In this document: one piece after another, positions 36,051 through 48,148 of the stretch | How the letters are laid out: every line of letters begins with the position of its first letter | Position numbering within the stretch: the first letter of the stretch is position 1 | Assembly (NCBI GenBank): GCA_001600455.1 | Contig: BCKC01000006.1 | Coordinates: 3,100,001-3,164,000 of the forward strand | DNA from: Endocalyx cinctus | Lineage: Eukaryota; Ascomycota; Sordariomycetes; Amphisphaeriales; Apiosporaceae | DNA length: 64,000 nucleotides | Direction: 5' to 3' | Notes under the pieces: generated by a model | The model's input: the letters and a program-made list of their open reading frames with translations, nothing else | Database searches by the model: none | Told to the model about the DNA's origin: nothing | Position numbers and translations under genes: made by a program

Positions 36051-36932
36051 GCTTTGCAGGTGACTGTCTATTATTAGCGTAGAGAGAAAGTACTCATTAA
36101 CGCAAGTCCCCTACCAATCATATCTAACGGCTCTGACTATTCCCCTCCATTTCCCGGAATATTATTATTCCGATACGATAGGGGTCAGGAGGTATAGGTA
36201 TATGAAATTGCCCGTCAGGGGGGACTTAGGCTGCCCCTTGAGAACTGGCCCCTTTTCCTATTCCTTAGCTTTCCATATTTCTATCATCTCTTGATGCGAC
36301 TTAAGTTTTAATCCACCAAACTTGTTAATCTCTTCTTGTGTGCAGCTACTGACATTAGGAATGAACAAGATACCTCGGTGAAATTTCGTGTCCGGTATAC
36401 CAGAGGAACTCTCGTGTCTTAATAAAACAAATATCATGTTGATATGGTACGAGTAAGCTATATTTTGTTAAGTCTTCGCACGTTAATTTAATAGTAGAGG
36501 TTGAGATTTCATTTTCGTTGATTCCTGTTGCATCCAAAAATTTCCTCTTCAGGATGTATATCATGCGCATGTGTATCACACCGGAGCGTATATATAAAAC
36601 ATTGAATAATCAATTAATCTACAAAATCAGCCAATGGCACCGTGAATTTATCTCATATATCTCTACCAAACTTCTCCTTGTATGAAGCTAAATGACCCAC
36701 TTATGACTGGGAGTAATTACCTTGTTTTCGGCCGTTCGGAGGATATTCCGCCTATCTAAATGCAACGTTGACGGTATTGAGACCCCGCTAATCACAAAAT
36801 GCCATTAATACTAACCTACGGCATTAATAGTTTATAAGTATTGTACGGGGGGTGCGATATGAGAATTAAAGAAACGCATCGTCTTGCGCCCATTCTTTAA
36901 TTACAGGACACTGAAACTAATTATAGGAAAAT
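36051..36932. other. Divergent intergenic region
   Basis: Between the HET gene (minus) and the metallopeptidase gene (plus). A 74-codon ORF at 36355-36579 is not supported. Confidence 0.5.
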
Positions 36933-38111
36933 ATGGAGAATCTCTTAAATCTTGCCCAGAGAAAATGGCTATGGCGATGGATCGCTTTTGCTGGAGCATC
37001 ATCTGCTGCAAATCTCCCGTCTCCTAGGGCTGATGTGTCGGCCTGCAAGATCGCTGCGAATCAAGACATCTACCTTAGCCCGGGATTCGGTTACGAACTC
37101 AATTGCGCGCCTAGTGTAGGTACACTAAGCGCTTTCATGATATTTGTCGACTTCCTCGATCAAGGGGCCACCGAAACATCACCGGAATCCCTACGCGACT
37201 TCTTCCTGCCCTCGGCAGCTGATTGGTATGCGACGTCGTCGTACGGCGCCCTGAGCCTAAACGTTACCGCCGATACGTCTCAGTTCTATCGAATGCCCGC
37301 GCCGGCAGATTCCTACGGTTGGGAGCGCGGTCTGACGTATGAGGCCCACCAAATATATATACAGGACGCCTTGCAAGCGTACGACGCAGCTATCCCTCCC
37401 GTAGACGTCTTCTACGTGGTACCGACCGTGAACGCGACCGCCATCTCCTCCAGCCCCACGTTCATGGGCGACGTGACGACGCGTGACGGAACCTACGTGG
37501 CGAAGAAATCGGTCACTTTTGGGCTAGACGCATACAAAACTTGGGGGTCTCTGGTGCTGAACCACGAGACAGGCCATACTATGTGTCTGCCAGATTACTA
37601 CCCGTTCAACGGCAGCGCAACGGGCCTCTTCATCGGCGGCTGGGATTTAATGGGTCTCATCAGCGGGCCAAGCCCGGATTATTTCGCATGGGATAAGTGG
37701 CGGCTCGGATGGCTCGCTGACGATCAGTTTGACTGCGTGGCGGAGTCAGGTCAGAGCACGCACGTATTAACGCCCTTGGAGGTAGAAGGGGGCAAGAAGG
37801 CGGTTGTCGTGAAGCATAGCGAGACGGAAATATTAGTGGCCGAGGTCAGGTCAGCGGCGAGCCTAGATGAAGCGTCGTGCGCGACGGGTGTTCTTCTATA
37901 CACCGTTTCAACCACTACGGCGACGGGAGAAGGTCCTGTTAGGGTCTTAGATACAACTCCGTCATCGGGAGGATGCGCGGGTGATGAGCTGAATGACGCA
38001 ACACTTAGTTCAACTGGAACGACCTCTTATACGATTGCAGAGTGGAATGTCGAGGTCACCGTTTTAGAGAAGACAGTCGAAGACTATGAGATCATGGTAA
38101 ATGTATTGTAA
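36933..38111 (+). CDS. Secreted M6-like metallopeptidase
   Basis: Intronless gene of 392 aa. A probable signal peptide spans about residues 10-27 (hydrophobic KWLWRWIAFAGASSAAN). The zinc-binding HExxH motif is HETGH at residues 211-215 in LVLNHETGHTMCLPDYYP; downstream GGWDLMG matches the D(I/L)MG turn of M6 (immune inhibitor A-like) peptidases. Upstream SLRDFFLPSAADWYATSSYG also fits the family, where substrates are extracellular proteins. Lack of introns among intron-rich neighbours and richer G+C third positions hint at acquisition from bacteria, where M6 is widespread, but similar fungal homologues exist and could be old. Enzyme class well supported; target unknown. Confidence 0.85.
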   Translation: MENLLNLAQRKWLWRWIAFAGASSAANLPSPRADVSACKIAANQDIYLSPGFGYELNCAPSVGTLSAFMIFVDFLDQGATETSPESLRDFFLPSAADWYATSSYGALSLNVTADTSQFYRMPAPADSYGWERGLTYEAHQIYIQDALQAYDAAIPPVDVFYVVPTVNATAISSSPTFMGDVTTRDGTYVAKKSVTFGLDAYKTWGSLVLNHETGHTMCLPDYYPFNGSATGLFIGGWDLMGLISGPSPDYFAWDKWRLGWLADDQFDCVAESGQSTHVLTPLEVEGGKKAVVVKHSETEILVAEVRSAASLDEASCATGVLLYTVSTTTATGEGPVRVLDTTPSSGGCAGDELNDATLSSTGTTSYTIAEWNVEVTVLEKTVEDYEIMVNVL

Positions 38112-38634
38112 TTAGCATAATATAATTTATATTGGGTACATAATATTGAATGCTGGATTTATGTGCGTTTTCTCCGTATGCGACACAGCATAGCATGGAG
38201 GGGCCATAGAAAGCCGGAAGTGGGCAACAACAACCCATGCGTTCATTTTCACACCCGAGAAATCCTAGCTCACGCCTTTTACGAGAGCGCTGAAAAGACT
38301 CGCTGTGAGTAACAGAAGCCATACCGATCATGTTCAGGAAATTTATGATAATGATGCCAGCATCTACCTCCAAGTATCAGCAGCCCACCTAGAAACGCGA
38401 CTACAGCTAGCCTTTATGATGCTGATAGCGGAACAAGGAAGCACCTAGAGCACTGGGAAGAGTTCGGACGCAATTAAGGTGCCAAAATAAGTCAGTTGCC
38501 ACCTTGTATTTAGGGCTACACGCGACAAAGGGAATTGGAAACCTTTGGGTATAAAATTTAGATGCAGCTAGTGCTGAATTTACTGTTCAGCTTCTTAAAC
38601 GGTGATGCATCTTTGAATTACAGCGAAACAGGGG
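38112..38634. other. Short intergenic region between converging genes
   Basis: Shared 3' flanks of the metallopeptidase and P450 genes; nothing else seen. Confidence 0.5.
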
Positions 38635-40746
38635 CTAATGCGCGGTAACACGGAGGCCGTTACTATCGAATGGCACAGCAGCAAAGAACAAGTCCAGAAC
38701 CGGAGTAACATCCCTTTCACATGTATCAAATAGCTTGATTCTCGGTCCACCAGGTCGGAAACAAGTTGATAGGGCGCACTGTAGCTCCGCATACACGAGA
38801 CTAAAAGAGAAAATTTACTGTCAGCACTGGTCTCTATAACTTTCCACATCCAAGTCAATGCAAGTGAATAAATTCTACTCACTTCATACCAAGACATATC
38901 CGCGATCCTTTTGTAAAAGGAACGAAGTTTCTCTCCAGAGCCGCCGTGTCGTCTTGTAGCCATCGTTCTGGCTTGAAAGCCAGAGGGTCAGAATAGACCT
39001 CTGGGTTAGTGTGCATTTGCCAAAGACTCATACCAACCGGAGTCTAAGTAAATATATATCAGCATGATGATTTCGATTGAATAGTGCAGGATAAAGTCTT
39101 ACTCCTGGGGGTATGACGTGACCATTGTATTCCAATGGTTCGGGAAATACGCGGGCGAGTCTTCTAAAAGCCGAAACACCTAGCCTAACAAGTTTGTCTC
39201 CGGTATCAGTATTTATGATATAGGTAAAACTCAGTTGATCAAGTTATGCATATGAGTACTCTCAAGCGTTACATACCTTAACCCTTCCTTTATACAGGCA
39301 TTGAGATACGGAAGTCTCTTCAAAGTAGATAACTTCGGTAGACCTTTCAGCCCAAGGCTTTCATCCATCACGCCTACCAACTCTGCACGCAGTCTGGACC
39401 CCATTTCAGGATTGCTTAAGAGATGATAGACGATCAGAGAAACAACTTTTTTGGGACTGTGTGTGGATGCGCCGATGATGGCCTGTGCCTCACAAGCCAG
39501 GCGGTCGACGCCCAGTTCTGGTCCATCAGCATGCTGCGCAATGATTTGACGAAATATGGAACCATCGGAGCTAGTCTCAGTTATCTTGCCATCGTATCTC
39601 TCTCTTTTAAGTCTTCTAATATGATTGAGTGACATCTAGATGGAATATTTTTATCAGATTAGTAAGATCCATGTTTTCGAAATAATCGCTTACTACAACT
39701 CACAGCTCTGAGATGATCAAGTCCAACGGCGCCAGCTAGAACTCTCTCTTTGATAATTCTAGGAATGAGTTTGACAACTCTACATATGATTAGATAACGT
39801 CTATCTCTTATAAAAAGAGGGGAATTAGGAGAGTATATACTTACTTAGAGATCCAAGGGAGATGCCCTAAAACAGCGCCGTGTACTACGACTGTCTCTAA
39901 ATGAACTTGCCTGGTCATTAGTTGTATTATTAGCTCAAGTTACTGTAGAAGTTATCCTCTTTTAAACGATAATCTGCTGGATTACTGGGAACTCACCAAA
40001 AAGGACCAAAGTCGCCATCTTCTATCAACTTGGGATTTTCGTCGAACAGCATGGAGTAACCGAGATCAAACGCCAGAGCAAAAATAGCCAAGTCCAACCG
40101 CAATACCGACTTCGTTGCCATCGCCATTTCGATTCTTTTCCCAAGAGCGACGGCTTCTTCCCTGATACTAGATTCTATCTTCTCGATTCCTTGAACCGAG
40201 AAATAGGGGTCTAGCATCTTTCGCCTTTGTCGATGAAGCTCGTGCGATTTGGTCATAAAGTGAGAGTCATCAATTTCAAAACCGTGATGAGTAACAACTT
40301 CGGTCCGTCGTACTGACGATCCACAGTAGACTTGATTATAAAAGTCCGGATCCCATATCGACAGCTCAAAGGGGCTGACGCGCACAATTGGACCTGATCA
40401 CAAGGTTATCAAGTTAGGGTGCGTCGGAGACGAAAGGAAACGAAGGAGAGGTACCGTATTTCTCATGCATCTTGAAAATCTTGAAGGCATATTGGCCCGG
40501 GGCTAGTGCATCGTAATAAAATTCATACCATCCAGTCGCGGCTGCAATCCTGGGCCCTGGAAATCGAGATAGGGGTGAGAAATAGAGTCTGTATACTGCC
40601 AAAATAGAGAGATAAAGAGCGCTTGCCACGAAACAAAGCACAAAAATATCCAAAAAGCTATTGTTACGGATATTAATATGCGTCAATGGTACCACAAAAC
40701 CGAGAAGCCCGGGCACAGAACCGGAGAAGGATTTGATACTACTCAT
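38635..40746 (-). CDS. Cytochrome P450 monooxygenase
   Basis: Eight exons (40746-40455, 40393-39997, 39910-39845, 39779-39704, 39635-39277, 39184-39103, 39043-38883, 38800-38635) splice into 532 aa. There is an N-terminal membrane anchor ([20 protein letters not shown]) and a proline hinge (LSRFPGPRI). The body includes [10 protein letters not shown], ExxR as KEGLR, PERF as FKPERW, and the heme-binding loop [10 protein letters not shown] with its axial Cys. The I-helix reads [12 protein letters not shown], without the usual acid-Thr pair. It resembles trichodiene-oxygenase-type fungal P450s that oxidise secondary metabolites at the ER. No backbone synthase lies nearby. The last exon is in a different frame from the longest open frame there, so naive ORF calls miss the true C-terminus (ending RVTAH). 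Confidence 0.92.
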
Positions 40747-42092
40747 TGTTCACCTGTAGAAGGGGAACTAGTGGATAGGAGAATAAACAAGCAGAGATAC
40801 AGCTATGCAATAAATATCAAGGAGTGAATTACAATCATACGAACTCATGTCCTGTTGCAAAAGACTTACGGCATCAAAGGAGTTATATATACGCAGGCGA
40901 AATGATGAGGCGGGATGATGTGTAGCCCTCAAAGCTCCTTGGCCATCACCCCTAGTGTCTTGATAGATGATAAAAATAATGAAAATCTATAGAAGATATG
41001 TGTACATCACGGCAAAGTGATTCATCGACAAGGTTCGTACCGAAGATGTGTGCTTACGTTGCCTGCATCCTCCACAATTGACGGCCGCGTTCCACTGCGT
41101 AAGCTGACAGCTGAAACTATGAACCCACGCGAACAACCAATGAGTGATGAACAAAGTTAAGATATACACAATTTTAACTATTCCAAGACTGAAAAGAGGG
41201 AGATTACCTCACTTACAAAAGGGGAATGATGATTGGGAGTTTGAACGAATCTACGCTTACCGTTACACTATTCCCCATAGAAAGTTCTCGCCTATCAGGT
41301 CTTATACAGCGTATACTACTATACCTCTTCTAAGACACGACTGATTAGCGAAAATTGTTATCAACGGTGATCGCGGTTCGGAATTTTGTGGACTCGGCAT
41401 AATTATGTTACTATTTTGGCACATAAGCTCGTTAAATGGTGAATCAGGATGTATGACCACTAATTAGCTGAAAGATGGTCGCGAGATATGTAAAAAGAAT
41501 ATTGGTATAGTATAAATGATTGACAACTCAGTGGAGAATATGAACGACTAAGAATATTCCGCAGTAATGAGGTGTGGCTATAGTCTAGGATACAACTTTC
41601 TTTTCTCCTTATGGTATACCATGGCTTTAGTGATGCCTATTATTACAAGTTCAGTTAAAGGAGGTAAATATTCTTTTCTTATCCATCATGTGTATATAAT
41701 AATACTGATCGAAGCTATCATTTACCATAATATTACACTCTATATCACTTCGTGATAGCTTGAGACATCAGAATGAAATGTGAGTGTGATCTTAAGGAAT
41801 CAATTCGTTACATGATAAAAGTGAAATGTTTAACCTACCGGTCCAAAGGATCAAGAATATGCCGGCGTCTTAATATGTGGATGGAGGGAATGGCCATTAT
41901 ACGTACCATTTACCCCACCCGTAAGAGGGTTTGATGATTGACAATAATCTCGGAGAAAGCGAAATATAATATAATCCAAGCAAACCCAATGCTAATCCCA
42001 TGACTTGCATTACGATTCAACCCGATCTTTCATATGAAGTGATAAACTAGCTAAAACTTATACGTAAAAAAAAAAAAAAAAAAAACATAATA
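40747..42092. other. Intergenic region
   Basis: 1.3 kb, AT-rich, with only short unsupported ORFs. An A-run near 42066-42085 precedes the beta-lactamase-like gene's 3' end. Confidence 0.5.
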
Positions 42093-44397
42093 TCATGATA
42101 AAACACGCTCCTCTTCCGGCCCCTCCACAACTTTGATCAGCTTAGTCCTCTGCGCCGCGTTCTCCACGCTTAGCACCGTCCCGTTCGCATCGATCTCAAA
42201 AACGAACAAATCCAACGGTTTCGACCCGTACGCCAGCCCGGCCACGTTGATCCAGGTGGAGCAGTCCGTCGTAAACGGCCGCCCCGTCGCGCTCGGCAAG
42301 CCCAGATCCTCGAAGACGGCCTTGAAAGCGACGCGCTTGCCCCCGTCGGGAAGCGGGTCCCATAACCCGGACGGGTACAGGCGCACGCTCGGCACGATGC
42401 TGTCCCAGTACGCCTCGGTGACGTTCGCGCCCAGGGCTACGGACAGATACATCCAGCGGGCGCCGCGCGAGAGCCACGACGTTAGGGCCAGCCCGGGGCT
42501 GACTTCGTCGACGGAGACGGTGAGGGACGAGTTGAGCGCCGGGTCGGCGGCCTCGTACCGTCCCACGTACGTCAGGTTCGACTGGGCGCGCGCGATGTTC
42601 TGCATCGTGGGCAGGTACGTGTTGGACAGGGCGTCGGCCAGGTCCATGGCCAGGCTGGGCGGGAACTCGCCGGCGGCCATGATGGAGAAGCCGATGTCGA
42701 AGTCGGGTATCACGGCGAATACGGATTGGTACCGGCCCAAGCTGCCGGCTTTGTTGAAGGTCGTTGCCCATTGGTAGGTGTAGTCTAATTTTTTTCGTGA
42801 TTCAGCCGTGTTAGTAAGATGAAGAGAGAGAAAGAGAGAGGAAGAGAGAGAGAGACGAGGAAGAGTAGGCGGGGTGAGATGTTTCAACGCACTGGTACTA
42901 AATGGGATTTGTCGAACACCCCACGGAGCGCCGACGGATGATCTGGGATCCGAGCTGAGGATCATAGGTCTCATCCAGCGCTTCGTCATCGCAGGCGGCA
43001 GCAGCGTGGAGCGCAGAATAGCTCTACCGAGCGAAGAAAGGTCCGACGTCGAAGCATAGATATTTCCCGTCCTTCGTGTGCATTTGGTCAGCTTAGCTTT
43101 CCCTCTTATCCCCTTTCATACGTAATATCTTCCAACCTAAACGAACGTAAATAGCGAACTTACGGCGATTCGTTTCCCATATCAAATGCCCAATTAGTCA
43201 GGACCCTGCCGCCGGGGATGATCCCCAACGAGTCGTTAGGCGTTTTATAGAAAGTGCGAGTAAGATTTAGCGGCGCCACGATTTTCTCTTCGAAAGATTG
43301 CTGGAAGGGCTTCCCCGTCATGCCTTCTAGTGCGTACCCAAGCAGGGTGTATCCGATGTCCGAGTACGCCGGGGTAGTGTAGGCGTTGAAGGACGGAGGA
43401 AGACGCCTTACTCCATCAAAAAACTCTATTGGAAACGAGACGTTTAGCCTTTTTTTTCGGAGCCTTTTTACGTCTATGGATGGAATGGATAGGACTGGTT
43501 GAATAGGAGGAAAGAGGGAGAGAGGAACAAAAAAAAAAAAAAAAAACTGACGTGTCCGATTACATATTGGAAAAGATCCGCAAGGCGGTATTTCCGAAGT
43601 CGGGATAACGGGTAGTCCGATCGCTAAAGTCCTGTTCAGGTTGTTCAACCGGGCGAGTTCACCCAGTAGTGCATCTAGTATCACGTTTTTTGAGAGGCAA
43701 AAAGTCAATCCAAACTATTCCCAACTTTGAAACATCACCTCGGGGGGGAGGGGGATATAAAAGGTAAGAGGAAAAGTATTAAAAGAGAAAAAAGAAAAAG
43801 GATACGACAGGAAAAAAAAATGTGAGTCTCACAATCTCTCATTAACCCCGATACCTGACTAGCGAGAGCCCCGATCGTAACACCCTCCCAATCGGGCGTA
43901 TCGATCGAATGAGGGTTCGCATCTTCCCCCACGGCGGCGACGATGTCGGCGATCTCGGGTATGTATTTCGCTATGGGATCATTCCAATTACTATCGCCTA
44001 CCTCGGCCAGCATGGTCAGGATGGTGTAGATCTTGGTGACGCTGCCGGTGCGAAACACGGTGTTCTCGTCGACGATCTTGACGCCGGTCGAGTTGAGGAA
44101 CGCGAGGTTGGGCGCGGTCCAGTAGTGCTCCCAGAGGGGCTCGTCCTCGGACGAGGAGAACACCTGGACCGCGTACGAGAACCGGTTCGATCCCGTCCGG
44201 TTGTTGAACTCGATCGAGCGCGGGATGACGTCTTCTAGCCCCTCGTTCGCGAGTCGCACCCCTTCCGACTGCAGCAGACCCGCCGGTTTGGGGTACCCCA
44301 GCCCGTACAGCGGGCAGATTTGCTTGGCGGATGCGTGTAGGGTCAAGAAGAGGAGCAGGATGGCCGTCGAGACGGTTGATGTTGCCTTCTTCAGCAT
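42093..44397 (-). CDS. Secreted serine beta-lactamase-like hydrolase (class C / esterase type)
   Basis: Five exons (44397-43833, 43674-43552, 43425-43164, 43071-42899, 42784-42093) give 604 aa. A signal peptide (residues 1-24, ILLLFLTLHASA) begins the protein. The SxxK nucleophile motif is Ser119-Val-Thr-Lys122 in FRTGSVTKIYT. The second motif is Tyr-Ser-Asp in TPAYSDIGYTLLGYALEG, where YxN is usual. RDYALLGEL, restored only by splicing, is typical of fungal family members. A roughly 170-residue C-terminal beta-rich region follows. Fungal relatives act as esterases, transesterases or peptide hydrolases, rarely true beta-lactamases. Several N-glycosylation sequons agree with secretion. Intron 4 contains a GA-rich tract. 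Confidence 0.88.
42811..42858 (+). repeat. GA-rich microsatellite inside an intron
   Basis: Interrupted (GA)n tract, on the plus strand, within intron 4 of the beta-lactamase-like gene; on the sense strand it is a CT tract. Confidence 0.6.
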
Positions 44398-46211
44398 TTT
44401 CCTTTTGTTTCTTTTCGGGTCGGCTCTATTGATAAAAAAAATGGGACTTCAAGATTGGTAGAACTAGAGGCGAAAAAGACAATAGATAAGAAAATCAAAT
44501 GACGATATTCCGAGACGGGCTGACGAGTTCTCGCATAAGAAACAGTTATGCGTATATATATAGGGGCATGTATATGCTTTGTGTAACTAATTGCAATAAA
44601 TGAGATAGCCAGCGAATTTCCAACTTCCCCATCTTCAGCGATATGGAACTCATAAGCCATCCATAAAAGTAAAGCAGCGTTCCCCTATATTGAAATATGA
44701 TACTTGGTCATATGACACCAAGAATTCGGGAGACTAGGATGTGATTGGAAGAACATGTCTCCACGGAGGACGGTGGTATCATTGTTCCCGGATCTACACG
44801 ATTTGTATCCCAAAGCTGTTGTTCCCTGCCCCCAAGCCTTAAGTCTCGTCCTCGAAACGGCCAGTTTTTCATCGTCTCAATAATGAGCTGAATAGTAAGG
44901 GTGTGTGATTCGGACGGAGAAAGGTGGTGCGAAAACTCCGATATGCTTGGATATGGAAAGGCGGAAGGGATATGTCCAATTTATCCGGGCTTTCAACCCG
45001 TCAGACGAAGTTGCGTCCGGTTACCTTCCCTTCCCCTCTCTCCACCTTCGGACGGATCAGTCACGTAAAAAGGACAAAAGAAAAGACGTGCCAATATATA
45101 TATAACCCGTTTCTCGCAAGAACCTTTTTACGATGATTTATCTATTTCTTGCGGCAGGAGATCGGCGTGGGGTGATCGACGGTTTGGCACATATATTTAC
45201 CATTCTTGTCCCGCGCAGTTCACGATTCTCGTGTAAAAGAGGGCTGTCTAATAGATTATATATACAACATGACGAGTGAGCATGGTGGATTTGTCGGTGC
45301 GCAGACGATCACTTTTCCTCTCTTATTTTTTTTATCTCTTTCAACATGGATAGATATTCACGTGAAGACGCTTTTCGATAGGTTGTGATGGTCGGGGATC
45401 TCGATGGGATTCTTCTTTCGTACATCGACGTTTCAATTTTTCACCATTCTAATTTGAGGCAACCTGCATTGGGCGTGTCTGCGGGTTCCCGAAAGAAGGA
45501 TCGGACGGAGGCAGACGAAGATCCCTCTAATGCAGGTTTGACATTACATGAGTAAATGCTACCGAGAGACAAACGTATAAAGAGATTTGATCTTCTCGGT
45601 GTTCTAGGCGCGTGATCGAGGTGCTTATCAATCTTCTATACGCGCCGTATAACATGAGTTAGACGAAGAACACCATGCCAGCCAACCATGGCTTCTGTAA
45701 ACTAGAGAGCGCAATATCGATCGTGGAATTATCCAGAAAGACGATAAAGCCATGGCTTTCACATGCATCTCCGGACCGGCGTGGATGTTTTCCCCTTAGA
45801 TGTTCCGTTTTCTGTTTCTCCTCGCATCTCTTCCTTCTAATCGAAGACTGGAGACCGAGGAGACAGCATCAATTTTGCAACATCGTGATCATGAAAATGG
45901 GTGAAAAAATTGGAAAGAATTAATTATGTATATACCAGTATAAAAAGCCTTAGAACTCCGAAGAATGAATTAGCCGCCCATAACATTGCATGTCTCTTTC
46001 ATCGTACACGAAAACGCTTCTCACATTTTCCCTTTCTCTCCATGTTCACCCCAACGGTAATCTATGTGTAATGCGCGAAATTTTAAAACAAGTGGAGGAA
46101 GGGTAGATCTAGACTACCTTAGGGAGGATAGATAACTCATTAGGCTGAGCTGTCCTACTCTCCGCGGCTCATGATCGCTAAGTATCAAAGACAATTTGCG
46201 AACTTTAGAAA
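44398..46211. other. Intergenic region
   Basis: 1.8 kb between two minus-strand genes: promoter of the beta-lactamase-like gene on the left and RCC1 3' flank on the right. Short ORFs (60-89 codons) are unsupported. Confidence 0.5.
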
Positions 46212-48148
46212 TTAATCCTCCGACTCCTCCTCCTTAGTGATAGTCTCGGCAGCGAGCATGGAATACTGGCCACCGGCGCCGGCCCACGTCAATTTTCTAT
46301 CGCGGACGGCAGTGTTATTCAGTAAGGTAGGTGTCACAATATCGTCTGTCGTGCCCTGGCCCGTCTGGTAGTTGGCCGAGAATCCCCACGAGTACGCCTT
46401 TCCCTCACTGGTCAGAGCGAAGCTAGTATCCGTACCAGCAGCTACCCAGCGGACATCGTTCACGTCTGTAAGAGGTAAGTTAGTATTTTAGACGTAAACG
46501 TGCTCATGAAGAATCATATCTTACCTTGAATGGGAGTGGGTTGTCGTAAAATCCGGGGTCTGCTGTTCTCGTCAAAAACGGTGTTATCCTCCGTGTAGAC
46601 ATCGTTAGGATGTCCCACCTGGTGGCCGTCCACACGACCCCAAGTCAAGAGCTGACCCTCTTCGGTGCAGGCTACGGTATGATGTTCTCCACCTGCAATG
46701 TGCTTGATCTTATAGTCGGCCAACGACTCGACAATTTTTGGTCGTAGAACCATGGCGTCATCTTCTCCGATATCTTCGAAATGGCCGGTTTGCGAATAGT
46801 TGTTGAGACCCCAGGACCAGACGTGGCCGGTATTGTCCAAGAAGAAGCTGTGGTACGAGCCAGCAGCGATGTCGACGGCGAACTTGTTTTTGGTGAAGTG
46901 CGCGCACGGCTCCGGTCGGAGACCGGCGCTAGGACCCTCCGAACGAGTCAAGGCTTTTCGACCCAGCTGGAACTGACCACCGCTACCCCAGGTGTACACT
47001 CGGCCTCGTCCGTCCAGAGCGAGGACGTGGTTGGAGCCGCAGGCAATCTTGGTAATCATCTCTAGACCCTCGATCTTGGTAGGTCTCTCCTGTAACCTCA
47101 CGTTCTTGCTGAAACCTATTATGCCGTCGGAGCCTCGGAACGTACCCCATCCGTAGACATCGCCGTAGCTGGTAAGAACGAAAGTGGCAGAGTCGGTCGC
47201 GGCGACTTGCACGAACGGAGATAGGTTGCTATCAACGCCGAGTACGAATCTGGTCATGTTGCCCATGAGTGCCTCGTCCTCGATCTGAAGGTTGACTTCG
47301 CCCGGGGTACTCTCCCTAGGGTTAATACCGGTGTCGTCTTCGTCATCGTCGTCTTCTTCATCGTCGACGTCACGGACACCGCCATCCCACGTAGTTTCGC
47401 GACCGAGAGCTCTGTCGTCGTTCACGCCCCAAGTGAGAATTTTACCCTCGTCGGTCAGGGCAACAGCGTGCATACCACCGCACGCGATCTGAAGGACTTT
47501 GCCAGAGAGGGTCTCGTTGATACGAGGTCGCTTTACGTCGATGGGCATCTTTCCATCGTATCGCACACTGCCCAGGCCAAGCTCGCCAGAAGAACCCTCG
47601 CCAAAAACGAAGACGTCTAGCTTCGTCTGTGGTGTTGGGTTGATGATTTCTCGCGGCTTTCTGCGATCAACTTGGATCTTGTTGCTCATTTTCTTAGGTG
47701 CTGGCTTGCGGGTTTTGGGCTTATCATCTCCGGTGGCCTCTGAATCATCATTGGCATCACTGGCATCATTGTCGGCACTAGCAGCGGCGGCGGCCTTGGG
47801 CTGGGGGACAAGTTTAGCCTTCTTCGCCTTCGGGACATCTTCATCATCCTCGTTCTTGCGCTTGCCCTTATTACCAGAAGTAGAGGCCGTAGCTTTTGGT
47901 TTCGCAGTTGTAGATTTAGCAGCCGCTGATTTGGAAGATTTAGAAGATTTGGAAGGTTTGGGAGCGTCCCCGTTGACTTCGGCAGTACCGTTCACTTTAG
48001 CAGCGGTAGCCTTAGCTTTTGTAGGGGCAGCAGACTTTTTGGTGGCGGCGGAAGTGGCTTTAGCTGCAGCGGTCTTCTTAGTTGAGGCGGCAGCGGCCTT
48101 GGTGGGGGCTGGCTCGGCAGCAGAAGCTTTTGCTTTCCTGGGAGGCAT
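46212..48148 (-). CDS. RCC1-type Ran guanine-nucleotide exchange factor
   Basis: Two exons (48148-46525, 46465-46212) give 625 aa. The first about 165 residues are a basic, Ala/Lys/Ser/Pro-rich tail (KKTAAAKATSAATKKSAAP and KGKRKN) suited to nuclear import and DNA contact. A seven-bladed RCC1 propeller follows, with repeated blade ends such as GSSGELGLG, LTWGVNDDRALG, YGWGTFRGSDG, YTWGSGGQFQLG, WSWGLNNYSQTG, LTWGRVDGHQVG and YSWGFSANYQTG. The protein loads GTP on Ran at chromatin, driving nuclear transport and spindle control. An acidic loop, DVDDEEDDDDEDD, interrupts an early blade. The ATG at 48148 starts MPPRKAK. It corresponds to Pim1/Prp20/RCC1 and is probably single copy and essential. 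Confidence 0.95.

Noticed and set aside
42133..42777. Long ORFs of 214 aa (plus) and 191 aa (minus, other frame) over the beta-lactamase-like exon
   Set aside because: Shadows of a GC-rich coding exon; Arg/Pro/Ser-rich with no motifs, while the chosen frame carries the family sequence and joins to four other exons.
36933..44397. Metallopeptidase, P450 and beta-lactamase-like genes as a biosynthetic cluster
   Set aside because: No backbone enzyme, transporter or cluster regulator is present, and P450 genes are common singly in such genomes.
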